Source: Sabethes cyaneus (lineage: Eukaryota; Arthropoda; Insecta; Diptera; Culicidae). Taken from it: 64,000 nt of DNA. Each line of letters begins with the position of its first letter. Positions within the stretch are counted from its first letter, which is position 1. The stretch lies in the NCBI RefSeq assembly GCF_943734655.1, contig NC_071355.1:235752027-235816026 (forward strand). The letters are read 5' to 3'. A model generated the notes under the pieces. That model was not told the DNA's origin and did no database searches. It saw only the letters and a list, made by a program, of their open reading frames with translations. The position numbers and the translations under genes were made by a program. Positions 9,391 to 21,122 of the stretch are shown piece after piece.

Positions 9391-11668
9391 TCGTGCAGCG
9401 AATCCGCGATTTTGCCCTGCTTAAATATAAAACCTTGTGTGGAGCTATTTTGCATTAGCTTCAGTAGAATGCAAAAAAGAAGGCCAAAGCTTAAGCCGAG
9501 AGATTATGGGATTACAATTAATGATTCTCATTTTTCCTGTTGAAAAAAATACTTTGGAAAAGCTGGGTTTTGTATTATTACTTATTCATGACTGTGTGAT
9601 TCCATGAAAATGCTAAGAAAAAACGAAATATTTGTGAAGTAAATATTGTCTGTTTTATAAAAAGAAAACTTAGCGGAAAACAATTCTTCGTCGTAAGTTT
9701 CAGAAACAAAAGGGAGAAACTAATAATATTGGGGGATGCGCAGCATCCCTGCACTAATTGATGGGCTCTGTTCGTGTACTGTCTGGACAATAAAATCGCA
9801 GCTGGTGTATTCCCAGAGTAGTAACAATTCTATTTTTTGTTAAGAACTGTTGTTGCTAATCCTAGAAAAGTTTTTCAAATTGCTGACCCATTGGGTTTAA
9901 GACGATCAGCTGGGTGAAAGCTTTCCTTTGACCATTGGAATACACCACAAAGTTCGAATTCCATTAGTTTTGGAGATAGCATCTTACGTAAAAAGTAAAA
10001 AGAAAAACTTTCTACACTATAGTATGAAAGCATGTACAGAAGAAAAACTCATATCAGTTAGATTGAGACACATATCATGTCCTATCGTTCCCATCTGTAT
10101 TGTTTTGCGGTTCTGCTATTCCTTCAGGCCAGTATTCTGTATCAACTAGCAATTAAATTTCTTATTTCGTATTCCCGTCGTGTAGGTGAAACACATCATT
10201 CCAAACACTTGTGTCGCAGTTCCAATTGAGTTGGGTCCAGCACAACGTCGTTAGCACACAAAAAGTTGGCTCAATAAGTCACGTTTCAATGTTCTTCCTT
10301 GCCTCTACAACAACCTCGAGGCAGTCACTCGAAATGAGTTTGGAGAATGATGAAGTTCGCTTCCGTTCAATAACAGATAATTATCACAATAAATTGTCAG
10401 AGTTAAGTCAGGCCCTCCATAAAAATCTACGAAGCTCTGCTCCAGTCAAAATGAAAACTCCATTGTAATGTAATGATGCACGAACGGAAATCCTTGATAT
10501 TATCTTTTATCAAAGCACAGAATCCCCGCTAGAAGACCTTCAGTGATAAGATTTCACCAAACTTATGAATAATTCAAACCCAATTAGTAACTACTTCAAA
10601 GGGCATCTAAATTACGCTGCCACAAACTGTAAAACCGGAAACGAATCAACCGAAAGTGACAAGAAATAATGAGTCCAGAGAACACCATAAATCCCCAGCG
10701 GAGCCATAAATATGTTTTCAATTAGGTTTACCAACCAGCTAATCTGGTGGTTTAAACAGCTTCCAACGCAGCGCAGCGTCGGAAAAGCGAAGGCAAGAAT
10801 AATGGAGTGAAACCAATCAGAAGGTGCCAACGGCCGGCTACGACACGGGAAAGCCAACACGAAAGAAACTATACCGGCTATTTACACCCGATGGTGAGTA
10901 TCGGCTTTCCCGGGATCCGATCTCATTAAAAACCCCGCGCTGGGCGGCAGCAACACCAAGAAAGCCGTGCCGCCGAAGCACGTAGGGATAGGGTGTACGG
11001 AAGTTCATCGTATTGCATGGACGGTTTGGCTGGGTGCGCTCGGCTCGGCATACCGGCCGGAATAAATCCCGCGTCTTACTGCAAGGAGCGAGCGACCGTC
11101 GCAATGAACTGCACGGACATAAAAAACTTCAAACTAAATTAGTTTTCCCAGCTCCTGCACAGCATAAATAAAGTCTGTTCTCACCCCGGGAACAGTGCAC
11201 GACAGGTGGCGCTGGCAACTGCAATGTAGTACACACAGTGTACAATAACAGCCGGTCCGTACTGCCGGCGAGTGCAATATAGAGCGTAACGTTACGGGCG
11301 ACTCTCGGTCAATTTTCGTGAAAACTTTCCTTAGAGGCAAGTGCTGCCACACTAAACTTTCTAGTTCAGGGGTTATATTGTTCCATCCAGAAAGAAATAA
11401 GCATTCGAAATGAACACATTTTCTGTACACTATTGTTACTAATATACTTTTTGACCATTCCGATAGCAGTTTCAATACCGGTAAAATTACTTTCTAGCTC
11501 AAATCCGCAAATGAAAATAATTAAAATAATTACAAGACACAGTCGTACAGCATTTATAAAATTGCAGCTTAAGTGAATACTAACTTAAACTTTTCGGAGA
11601 GTATTGTACGGAACCGTTCAACAATAACTAGAAACGGATTACTAATAAAATAGTACGCGCGAGTCTTT
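9391..11668. other. Unassigned DNA before the second tRNA
   Basis: Contains open frames of up to about 110 codons on both strands without recognisable domains, codon bias or paired splice sites. GC rises around 10880-11110 but no exon could be supported there. Confidence 0.35.
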
Positions 11669-11741
11669 TGTTTCCGCCCGGGTTCGAACCGGGGACCTTC
11701 TGCGTGTGAAGCAGACGTGATAACCGCTACACTACGGAAAC
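11669..11741 (-). tRNA. tRNA-Val (anticodon CAC), second copy
   Basis: The reverse complement gives the same cloverleaf as 251-323: acceptor GTTTCCG/CGGAAAC, loop TTCACAC, T loop TTCGAAC, discriminator A at 11669. The only difference is C for T in the D loop. The first four-T run downstream on the minus strand is about 20 bases away, weaker than for the first copy. Structure intact, so probably functional. Confidence 0.93.
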
Positions 11742-11764
11742 CAGTTATTGGAACCATAATGAAC

Positions 11765-12050
11765 AGGTAAGCAACGATAATGCCCTAGCATACAGGTAGC
11801 TAGAGTTAAAACTTTTTTATATGCCAGAACGGCACTGGGTTCAAAAATGCCACTGCGACAGTCACGAAGATTGCCTTTGGAGCTGGCCCCGATTACTAAA
11901 CACAGTTTACGCATTGCTCAATGCTACCCATTGATGGAGATGAGCTGGGTTGTAAGACTGTGCTCCAATTAGGTACTACACTTACATGGTTAAAAAAACC
12001 AAAAACCTTGTTGGGATGAAGTTTCCTTACAGAGTTTGGAGTTAATAGGT
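11765..12050 (-). repeat. LOA-like LINE 3' tail, degraded
   Basis: Matches 59540-59720 in the same orientation, sharing ATGCCA(G)AACGGCA..GGGTT, CCACTG(C/T)GACAGTC and a GGAGCTGGCCC-like block. In both places it lies next to LOA-like coding debris on the minus strand, so it is read as the 3' tail of that family. Confidence 0.45.
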
Positions 12051-12245
12051 AGCTTACGAAGAAGCTGTACCTGGAAGACGCAAGAGCTCCTGTGCACAGG
12101 AGCAGAGTAAGTGCGCTGAACTTCTGAATTGCACAAGCGGCAAATGTCGGTTAAGACCTTGCCAATTCTCTTTAAATAGTAAAGAGTGGGACAATGTCCG
12201 GTGAGGAGTCCCGTATTGCGTAAAGGTGAGCAGTTTTTTAACTAC
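12050..12245 (-). pseudogene. LOA-like LINE C-terminal remnant
   Basis: The minus strand reads LTGHCPTLYYLKRIGKV, then DICRLCNSE, the conserved tail after RNase H in LOA/I-type elements (TGHCxLxYHLxKxGK..CRFCxxE). The end is frameshifted. It is separate from the LOA element that starts at 12537, with RTE-like sequence between them. Confidence 0.6.
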
Positions 12246-12344
12246 TACATTGGTCTGGCTAGATACTGTTTAGTTTGTCTACAGCACTGCGCTTGATACC
12301 AACTGGATGCTATTTCTAGCTTCTTCCAGGTCAGTATTTCGCTT

Positions 12345-12536
12345 TTGACAGGGTCGGTCTACAACGGATCGAACCTTCACCTTGCAGCAGATCCTCCAGA
12401 AAAGCCGCGAATTCACCTGTTCATCAATTTCAAAGCCGCATATGATAGTGTAAACCGACAAAAGCTATGGGAAATTTTGGACTAAAACGGCTTTTCGGGT
12501 AAGCTTACTAGACTTATGGCTACGATGGAAGGGACC
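12345..12536 (+). pseudogene. RTE-like RT fragment
   Basis: Plus-strand frames read TDRTFTLQQILQKSRE, then INFKAAYDSVNRQKLWEIL, a stop, and NGFSGKLTRLMATMEGT. This is RT motif A and its flanks. It ends abruptly at about 12536, where the minus-strand LOA element begins. Frameshifted and non-functional. Confidence 0.75.
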
Positions 12537-13334
12537 CATTCGAAAACCGACTTTTCTGCTCCAGATCTTGCTAGTTCATCAGCCCATTTATTTTCGGTTA
12601 TACCAGAATGGCCAGGAACCCAAACCAGATGAACGGCATTTAGAATGCTTAGTTCTTCTAATTGGATGTGGCAGGCGATGACTGTTTTAGATTTAGAATT
12701 AGCCGCACAAAGGGTTTTTATAGCGGCTTGACTGTCAGAACAGAAGTAGATAATCTTGCCTATCAGTTCTTTCTGAAGTGCAAACTGAGCTCCGCACATA
12801 ATTGCAAAGATTTCAGCTTGAAAAAGCGTGCAGTAACTACCCAACGAATAGGATTCCTCCAATTCCAGCTCACGGCAGTAAACACCAGCACCCGCGCGAC
12901 CTTCGTACAAGGAACCATCGGTATAACAGACCACATAGTCGGAAATTTTCCTTTCCATGTAGCCTGACATCCAATCCTCTCTAGGAGGAAAGTCACTTGA
13001 GAAAGTCCTATACGGGAAAGTACGCATGAGCGTTACATTGCTAGGAGCAAGGGCAAACTTGTCCTCAGCAACAATTTGCGACCACAATCGAGTATGACCA
13101 GTGGAACCTTCCACAGACTGCCAAAGGTCAATCGCGTGTAGTCGATAAGCACATATTAGTGCCTCTTGCTTCAGGTGGAAGTGCAGAGGTTTAATATCGA
13201 AAATAGCTTCTAGGGCGGCAGTGGGAGTTGTAGTAAATGCACCAGACATTGCCATTAAACACATCCTTTGAAGATGGTTTAGCTTTGTCTGGACAGTCAC
13301 AACTTCCCCTCTCTGCCACCATACAAGACAACCA
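12537..13334 (-). pseudogene. LOA LINE RNase H domain and RT thumb
   Basis: Reads from a thumb segment (TVQTKLNHLQRMCL) into RNase H. The carboxylates are recognisable in CYTDGSLYEG (D), FQAEIFAIMCG (E) and YFCSDSQAA (D), followed by WVPGHSGI (H) and KWADELAR (D). The usual GNExAD block is altered to ENKWAD. The domain would remove RNA from the cDNA hybrid during target-primed reverse transcription. The frame is open to the truncation, where RTE-derived sequence adds an unrelated end. It is cut from its RT by the MITE. Confidence 0.85.
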
Positions 13335-13336
13335 TA
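13335..13336. repeat. TA target duplication, left copy
   Basis: The TA at 13335-13336 is repeated at 13744-13745 around the MITE. Collapsing the pair restores an uninterrupted LOA reading frame (codons for A-Y-G). Confidence 0.8.
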
Positions 13337-13743
13337 CCCAGTAAACCATTTGGTTTGTATATTTCGGTTGCAACTGAGAGATACGAAATCATATCCGCAC
13401 GAAAAAGTTATATTTCACACCACATAGGAACATATAAGTACCAAAGTGGAGGCAATATACGTGCAAAAATTTTGATAATTCTATCTTGCATTCTATACAA
13501 CAATTTTTGGAACACGCAATTTAATAATCCTCAATATACGATTAAGATATAACTAAATGTTACAACCATCTATACTGCTTTACAAGTCACAGCCATAAGT
13601 TGTATATGACGATACGCACGACCGCCAAACAACTTATTGTACACTTCGCCTCGACACACTCTAATCATTATGCAATTCCAATGTAAAATTGACATGCATA
13701 CGACTTAATGTGCACTTTCTATTACGATCTTGTGTTATCTGGG
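13337..13743. mobile_element. 407-bp MITE with TA target duplication, inside LOA LINE
   Basis: The ends are CCCAGTAAACCA and, reverse-complemented, CCCAGATAACACA, a short imperfect terminal inverted repeat. It is bordered by TA on both sides and lies exactly between two halves of the LOA polyprotein. No coding capacity. A TA duplication is typical of Tc1/mariner-type elements, so this is probably a non-autonomous member. It is younger than the LOA copy. Confidence 0.85.
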
Positions 13744-13745
13744 TA

Positions 13746-15533
13746 CGCCAGTATTGGTCTGACAACGACCGTGTATAACCAGTGTATGTATTTGGGTTTA
13801 AGCCCCCAAGAGTTGCCAATTGCTCGTCTACATTGCCCAAAGGCCATGCACGCTTTTTTAATTCGGAAATCAATATTTGTGGACCAGTCAAGCTTGGAGT
13901 TGAGAATCAACCCCACGTACTTCACTTCGTTCACAACATCAACATCCGAATCGTAAAAGCGCAGAGCGCGAGCTCCATTGGTATTTCTACGTCTTGAAAA
14001 TAAGACGATAGATGTTTTGCTCGGATTTACCAAAAGTGCAGTTTCTCGGCACCACGTTTCCACGACGCGTAGTGCCTGCTGCATTAAGTCAAATAATGTG
14101 CCTATGCACTTTCCAATTACTAGGACGAGATAGTCATCCGAAAAACCATATGACGGATAGCCTAGACCATCGAGTTTCCTCAGTAGGCCATCCGCCACAA
14201 GGTTCCATAAAAGAGGCGAGAGAACGCCACCTTGTGGACATCCACAAACACTAAGCATTTGTTCTATCCACTTTATGATTATTGAAGGCACATTATGATA
14301 ACGAGCAGCCTCCAAAATGGAAGCGAAAGATACGTTATCAAACGCGCCTTCAATATCCAAAAAAGTTCCTAAGCAAGATTTCTTTTGTGAAAAAGCAACC
14401 TCAATTTTATCCACCACATCATGTAATAAAGTGGTTGTAGACTTGTCACTTTGATAAGCATGTTGTGCTGAATGAAGAGGAACTTCTACTAAGCTTGTTT
14501 CGCGGATGTGGTGATCAACAATCCGCTCAAGTGATTTAAGCAAGAAAGACGTTAGACTGATTGGTCCAAAACTTTTTGCTTGCTCGTATGTCGCGCGTCC
14601 ACCTTTAGGAATAAACTTAATGGTTATTTCACGCCATTGAGTTGGGATGTACCCAATAGCAATACTACACACAAACATCCTTCTCAGAATGTGTTTGAAG
14701 TACTTGAATCCTTTCTGCAGTAGAATAGGGTATATTCCATCTGTTCCAGGAGATTTGTATGGAGAGAAGCTGTTCACGGCCCACTCAATCGCTTCAGTTG
14801 TGACAAGTCTCTGAGCAAAAGCCCATGAGTCTAAGCCACCTAAAACGATTTCTGGATCGTTTCGAACTTCAGGTTCCACACAGCCCGGAAAGTGACTATA
14901 AAAGAGACATTCCAGGATTTCATTGTCATTCGAACAGTATTCACCGTTTGAACTTCGAATGTTATTAACCTGATAATCTTTCGATTTTGACAGTATTTTA
15001 TTAAGTCGACTTGCCTCGCCGAAACTGGAAACGTTGCTACAGAACCTGTGCCAGCTCGTGCGTGCTGAAGATCGTAGAGCCTTTGCATAGGCTTTCCGGG
15101 CCTGCTTGAAAGGCTCCACGCCATCCCTCCGACGTCTATTCCAGGCTCTCCTGCATCGTTTCTTTAGTTCCGCGAGATGAGAGTTCCACCACGGTGTTCC
15201 TCTAGTCGTTTTAATAGTTTTTAGCGGGCAAGCTACTTCAAAAGATTCCGCAATAAAAGATGTTGTGACATCTACAGCCACATCCAAGTCGATCGATGAC
15301 TCAATCGTCGGTTCGAATCCTTGAAATTTCGTCGCCAGTTCCTCCTCAAAGAGTTCCCAGTCAGAAAATCTCGGATTGCGAAAGGTTGCAGCGTTCAAGG
15401 AGACACCCAAATGATCAAAATATATAAAGCAATGATCAGATATTGGTGTCTCATTTGAAACATGCCATTGTGCCAACTCATGACTGATCCTGTTAGAGCA
15501 GAGTGTTATATCTAACACTTCCTCTCTACCAGC
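13746..15533 (-). pseudogene. LOA LINE reverse transcriptase
   Basis: A long open frame on the minus strand. It begins with the endonuclease C-terminus (LDITLCSNRI, SDHCF), a basic linker (KKRCRRAWNRRRRDG), then RT: PYKSPGTDGIYP, SFGPISLTSFLLK, motif A FLDIEGAFDNVSF, motif B GCPQGGVLSPLLW and motif C GFSDDYLVL. Motif C is FSDD where the family usually has FADD; both Asp are kept. Between WIEQMLS and GCPQGG some 20-30 residues usual in the clade are missing, without frame loss. Interrupted by the TA MITE at its 3' end and by one TGA at its 5' end. Confidence 0.85.
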
Positions 15534-16080
15534 TCATATGAAAGTTGGACAATTGCCAATGTTGAGTATTCCAAGGTTGGCACTACTCAAATATTCCATC
15601 AAATCAGAGCCTCTCAGATTGATATCCGAGCTGCCCCAAATGATGTGATGGGCATTGGCATCACTGCCTACAATGAGCGGAAGCCCATTAGATTGGCAGT
15701 ATCTCACCACATTTCTGAAATCGTCGCTGGGAGACGGTTCATTGTGTGGTAAGTATGCAGAACAGTACACATAGCGCCTATGGACATCATCCACGACGAG
15801 TTCTACTGTGACTGCACAAATATCTCGAGTAGTCAACGCAAAGATAAGGCATGCACTTATTGACCTATGCAACAATATGCATGCCCTGGGCATCAAACGA
15901 GGATTTGTCATACCAGTTTTGCTGAAAGCAGCAAAGTTCTGGTTTCCAATATCCGTCAAATGAAAGTACCCCTTGCGAAAATACGGCTCCTGAACCAATG
16001 CGATGGTGACAGAGCCATTAAAAAGTTTTTCGCATAAATACAAATTTGCTGCCCGTTTGTGTTGAAGATTTATTTGTGCG
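15534..16080 (-). pseudogene. LOA LINE AP-type endonuclease
   Basis: Reads AQINLQHKRAAN, ALVQEPYFRKG (catalytic E), YCSAYLPH, VGSDANAHHIIWGSS (the D.N motif in S-D-A-N form) and LGILNIGNCPTF, then TGA at 15536-15534. The RT reading frame continues beyond this stop without shift, so one nonsense mutation breaks the polyprotein. The domain nicks target DNA to prime reverse transcription. Upstream in frame is a TAA near 16093, so the true ORF start is at or below 16090. Confidence 0.8.
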
Positions 16081-16129
16081 ACTCTAACTATTTAACTAGA
16101 GGAGTATATGCACAAACAATCTCCAACAC

Positions 16130-16350
16130 AGATCAGACAGCAAATTGTAAGCGAAGCCAATTATATTGGCCAGAACGCACTGGGCGTAAAACCCATAAGG
16201 GAAATTGGGCAGGACTACTATGCTGTTCCCACGAAACGCAAGGGACAACAAAGATCGACCGTACCAGAGCCCCGCATGGCACAGTAGGTGCAAGATGCCC
16301 AAAGCACTCCGTTCGCGACTGGCATGTTTTCATCGCTCCAGCCATTCAGT
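16130..16350 (-). pseudogene. Possible LOA LINE ORF1 (gag-like) zinc-knuckle remnant
   Basis: Minus-strand frames show scattered pieces resembling tandem CCHC knuckles (ECFGHLA, then VRSIFVVPC, then WEQHSSPA) in the position where gag-like ORF1 should end upstream of the endonuclease. Several frame changes are needed. Confidence 0.35.
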
Positions 16351-16549
16351 CATCGGCACGGAGTAGACCTTGACTTAGGGGCTCCTGATTTGCCGACTCC
16401 CGGCAGGATCAGGTCCCGTGGCTCAATTTTTGCTCAAACGTACAATTCGGCACCAACCGCCAAAGGGCGTAACTGCAGATTGTGTAAAACAGACCGATTA
16501 AGAGTCTCTCTCTCTCTGTGCTAAGCCAGCTGAGAAAATAACTCTCTCC

Positions 16550-16850
16550 CGGTGTGCCCACACCCCGCAGCCGCGCCCTCCGAAAAACCTGCGCCGAACT
16601 GCATGATTAGGTAGCCGGAAACCACCCGGCGAGTGTTCCACCTTCTCTGTCTGCATACGACAACCAAGGTTGCGTACCACTAGGTGCGCAACTTTGGCTA
16701 CCGTACCCCAGCCGGCACCTCGTGGAGGTAGAGATAGGAGTTAGAAAACAGAGGTGATATATTTGCACATGTTCACACATTTGCCAGCCTGGGTTGGCCT
16801 CGTCGCAAAGATGCCAAACGACTGTGCAGAGATCTGTTCTCTTCAAGAAA
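16550..16850 (-). repeat. RTE-like LINE 5' region remnant
   Basis: Shares with 24830-25000 the block CCGGC(A)..C(A)CG(T/A)GGA.GTAG..ATAGGAGTT and a CTGTC.GCATACGAC segment in the same orientation. That stretch is the region upstream of the endonuclease in the longer RTE-like element. No coding sequence. Confidence 0.5.
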
Positions 16851-19800
16851 TAGAGGGACCCAACGTGCTAGATTACTCGATCAGCTTGAATGAAGCTGCG
16901 ACTATTGAGACGCTGGCAATGTGTATCAAGGATTGAGTACAATGGAAAGAATGCCACATATTTGAATAACAGTTTTTTAACATTTCTTGAGCTGTATTGA
17001 ATTGTATTGAAAGAGCCACATCAATCCTCGCCTCGAATTGCAACCGGGTATCTTTAATTGAACCTGTACCTACATCGCCGGAAGCACCATTATCGCAACG
17101 GTCAAATAATCAGATTATGACAAAAATTGCAATCAGAGCCAGTGGTTTCATGATCTGCAGAACGGGCAATTTACATACATAATATGCAAAATAAGCCTGT
17201 GTGCCTGAGTGTTCGTTCAATAAAAACATCTGTCCTGTGGGCTCAATACAAATTATAATTTACATACCGTTTCGGATGCATCCAACAGGATTGGTTCTGG
17301 TCGGGTATGGTTCGATTTTATGCCTTTTGAGTTTGTCTTGTCCGTTTAATTTATAATTTATGACCTCCGGTAATTTTTGCTATTGCAAAAGTAGCAGAAA
17401 AAATACATTTTATACTGCGAACGACTTGCAAAAAGCGAATTTCTCCATGCACTCTGACAAACCATTTGTACCATTTGTCTGTTGATTTATTTCATTTTAT
17501 GGCGAAAATACCAACCTAGAATTAACATTTAATTTATTTAATTATTTTTTCACGCCACGAAATGGTCTAAAGTTCGAACCTGCTTATAACAAAAGAGTTC
17601 AATTGCTTAACATCTGTTATTTTTGCTTAAAAACCGACAAAGCAAAAAATTAAAGGAAATATTCGAGTAAAATTGAATGCAAAAGAACGTGGATAATTTT
17701 GCAGAACAAGGAGAAAATGAAAGCCTTTTACGATGCAGGCTCTAATAAATGAATCACTTGCAAACTTTGCCACTCACACATGGCTATGAAAATTTTCACG
17801 AATGAAAAAGGTGGACAGTGACAGCATACTGTCAGCCGATTTTCTTAATTTCGCCGGAATCCATTTACGATTTTTTTTACTTTTGCCCGGCAACACTAAA
17901 AAACACCTTACACATTTGCTCATGAATAACAGACGACAGACTGACTTTGGCTGGGCTACTTTCCACACCCACAATCCACCGGAAGCACCCAACCATAAAA
18001 CGAAGCGAATTGTCATTGACGGGATTATACGGAAGGCAAAAACGAGGGAAATGTAAAATTTTTCCGCATCTTTTCTTTTCTCTGCTTCCGAGGCGTGCAC
18101 CGGTTGCCAGGTGATGATTTACGCATGTAGATGTCCTTGTCCGGTATTGGCTTGATTTTTTTTCTCCTATCAACACAACACTGCTACTCTAGTGGACAAT
18201 GGAACAACGCTTGCACCTAGAGACGCCACTGAACTGCAACAGTTCTGGTGACGTTTGAGTCAACAATGGGCAACCCGGACTGAAATCCGGAGGAATGTAA
18301 ATTTCCATCATTTCTTGGTTATGTTACGATTGTCGCACGTGTTATGTCGGTCCATGTTCATGCAAATTTCTACTCGGTCCTTTTTTTCTTTTTCGCATAG
18401 TCACACAGTCACCTCGGAAAAGTGATTTTCCTCCATCCGGTCCGAATGGATAATGGAACCGACGAAGTAGGAAAGCAATAATCTGTTGAGATTGTTCGCG
18501 ATTTGTGGAAAGCTATTTTATTTTCAATGTTTATTTTGCTTGTGAAAGTGGTTTGGCGAATGGGATTACTTAATCTTGTTTGGAAACTTTTCACTTGAAT
18601 GGCCTAGCTATAACCATTATTCTTAAGCCAACGACGACGGGTGCGGCAGGCAGGAGGACTGTTTGGTTCGATTCGATCAGTTCGCTAGACGCTAACGGCT
18701 TGCTTCCTCGATAAATGATAACATTCGGAATAGTTTTACTCTGAACTGACTACAACAATGGGATGCTTCGGGTAGGAACTCTGCTGAGTGATGGTTGATT
18801 GCCCTGCAAACGAGCAGATGAACATTGTATATTTTACGGATCAGTTGCGATAGGGACGAAATTGAAGTTAGCTTATGTTCCCGAAGATAATTCGGTTTGC
18901 CTTTTTCATAGCTCATCCTCTGCAATTGCCTTTTGTTGCTATTTACAATAAATCCTGGTACCTAACTAATTTATAAAAATCAGTGCCGATTTTGAATAGT
19001 TATTGTTGAGTATTTAATTTAACTTAGCCTTTCAGCGTTATTTGGTATATGAAAAATACTGGAAAACGAACTAACAAGTGGTTCTTTTAATGAAGGATCG
19101 AACCTTCGCCAATTGAATAGAATTTTGAACAAAACATAATCTGTCTATCAAAACCGACACATAGACGATAATTTTCTGAGAATAAAACAACAATATGGGA
19201 AAAACATTCACCGCGTACCGGTGGTTCCGTAGTTGCCCACCGGAACACCGAAACAGGACGAATGAAAGCAACACTCGGCCATGTGCTTTCCTTTTGTATG
19301 TATCTGTTTTTCTTCTTCACGCTTTATTAATTCGTTGTGTTGATCTTTTTCCGAGAAAAGTTTTTCGGCAGTCAAACGGCGCGGCGGACGTATCGGTTGG
19401 TGATGGCACAGCGTGTCCTCAGATGTAGGTATCATATCCTCGTTCGGTACGCCGGGCAGCGCAATCTGAGAAAGTGTCTTGTACCGTGTCCGACTGCTAA
19501 CTGGTTGGAGCAGACAGAAACACAAGTTCCGGGCTGCTCACGCCCGCCCGTTCGTTTTTATTTATGCCAAACAAAAAGACTAGAAAATATGTTTCTTTCG
19601 AGGATTTGATCCGAAATGTGCTGCTGTGAGCACCTTCCAGGAAGGGGTGCCACTATGTAGATTTTTTTTTATTCAAATCCTTCCTTGCCTTCCGCTTGGT
19701 TGGTCGCTTTGGGATCAACATGCTTTCGTATGCAGCACAAAGGCGGTGTGGCGGTTTTACGCTATGTCTTCCGGGCGTGCTTGTCTTTCTGTTGCTTGTA

Positions 19801-20602
19801 CACAGAATAGTAGCTTGAAGGCACACAAACACGAAGCCACCGAGCGATGGCGGTGATGGAGAGGTCAGTCTGGATGGATTGTTTCATTGTGTTCAGACCA
19901 ATGATTTGTCGTTTACTTTGTGGGCTTAAGCGGAAATGTCTCTCGGTGCAAGGTACGTCGTGAACTGCTACGGGGAGTTGGTTCTCTCGTAGCTGTAAAT
20001 TACATGGCGACCCGTGATGACGGCTGGCGCTCATATTAGAATGCATGTGCAGGGTGGAAACTGTATTTATGGGTTGACAATTTAATGATATGTTGTTCCT
20101 GGAATTATTTGTGCCGGAAGATGCGCTTGACTGGAAATATTTTAGCTGCAGGTGAGCTTCCTCGATTCCAGAGTTCATTAGTTGCTTCGACCAGCAAATT
20201 AAAGCAAAATTTTGTCGAGGATAATTATTTAAATATACTTCTGAAGCCATTTTTTAAATTTTTAACAAGTTGGTTTATTTATTAAGCTGTTGGTTTTCTC
20301 ACTAAAATATCTAAAAATTTGTCAATAATAATAAGCTCCTTCGTTTAGTGAAAGAATCAGTGATGTTCATAGCGCTAAAAAAATAATGACGTTAATCCCC
20401 ATTGTGATCGAAGAGAAAACGCTCGACGTTAGGTTCCGGAAATTCCTAAGCGCATTGGCTTTATACTGCAGTGTACTGTTTGCTTTACTACTACCATTTT
20501 GACTTAGGATTAAATATTATGGGATCACAAGTGTGTGGTTTGAATGCTCGAAATCGTGAACTTCTTAAACAACTTTTTGAAAAGTGATTTTATTCGTATA
20601 GT
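16851..20602. other. Unassigned DNA, no supported gene
   Basis: 3.7 kb of mixed AT-rich sequence. The longest open frame (19762-20250 on -, 162 codons) has no domain, no splice partner and biased composition. Other frames are shorter. No inverted repeats or tandem arrays of note. Confidence 0.35.
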
Positions 20603-20617
20603 ATCTTTAGCCACAGG
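20603..20617. repeat. 15-bp target duplication, left copy
   Basis: ATCTTTAGCCACAGG is repeated exactly at 21235-21249, bracketing the RTE-like insertion. Confidence 0.88.
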
Positions 20618-21122
20618 ACTCCGTAAGACGTTGCGATCGAACAAAATTCGCCACCGCACGAAGTTAACAATCCACAAGACGCTGATTAGACCGGTAGTGC
20701 TTTACGGATATGAGACATGGACTATGCACGTGGAGGACCAACGCGCCCTTAGTGTTTTCGAACGGAAGGTGTTGCGTACCATCTACGGCGGAGTGCAAAT
20801 GGAAGACGGATCGTGGAGAAGGCGAACGAACCATGAATTGCATCAGCTGCTTAGGAAACCACCCATCGCTCACAGCGCAAAAATCGGTCGCATGCGAAGG
20901 CCTGGGCACGGCACGAGGATGTCCGACGACAGCCTGGCTAAAAAAGTTCTCAATAAGAATCCGACTGGAACGAGCCGGCGGGGCGCGCAACGAGCAAAAT
21001 GGATCGATCAAGTGGAAGGCGACCTGCGGACACTACACAGACTACGTGGCTGGCGAATTGCGGCCATGGACCGAGTGGAATGGAGACGACTTCTTCGTAC
21101 AGCAGAAAAAACCACAGCCTAG
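20618..21122 (+). pseudogene. RTE-like ORF2 C-terminal region
   Basis: Open through about 168 codons: LRKTLRSNKIRHRTKLTIHK, LIRPVVLYGYETWTMHVED, ERKVLRTIYGGVQ, MNHEL-like TNHELHQLL, GHGTRMSDDS, RRGAQRAKWIDQVE, ending TAEKTTA-stop. This is the thumb and C-terminal tail of RTE-like polymerases, with no catalytic RT motifs. Little decay suggests a fairly recent copy. It continues the family tail seen at 1840-1965 and complements 22342-22740. Confidence 0.85.

Larger units (their letters stand above)
12537..16350 (-). mobile_element. LOA-type LINE (EN-RT-RNase H), 3'-truncated, nested MITE
   Basis: In minus-strand order: possible ORF1 zinc-knuckle remnant (16130-16350), endonuclease (15534-16080), reverse transcriptase (13746-15533), then RNase H (12537-13334). 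A 407-bp MITE at 13337-13743 splits the polyprotein. Removing it with one TA copy leaves the RT and RNase H in one frame. EN and RT are also in one frame, separated by a single TGA at 15534-15536. The 3' end stops inside or just after RNase H against RTE-like sequence. The domain order and the RT block GCPQGGVLSPLLW fit the LOA clade (Lian/Bilbo type); assignment by motif recall. Confidence 0.8.

Noticed and set aside
19762..20250. 162-codon frame on the minus strand
   Set aside because: No domain, no neighbours suggesting a gene, and composition not clearly coding. Kept only as part of an unassigned stretch.
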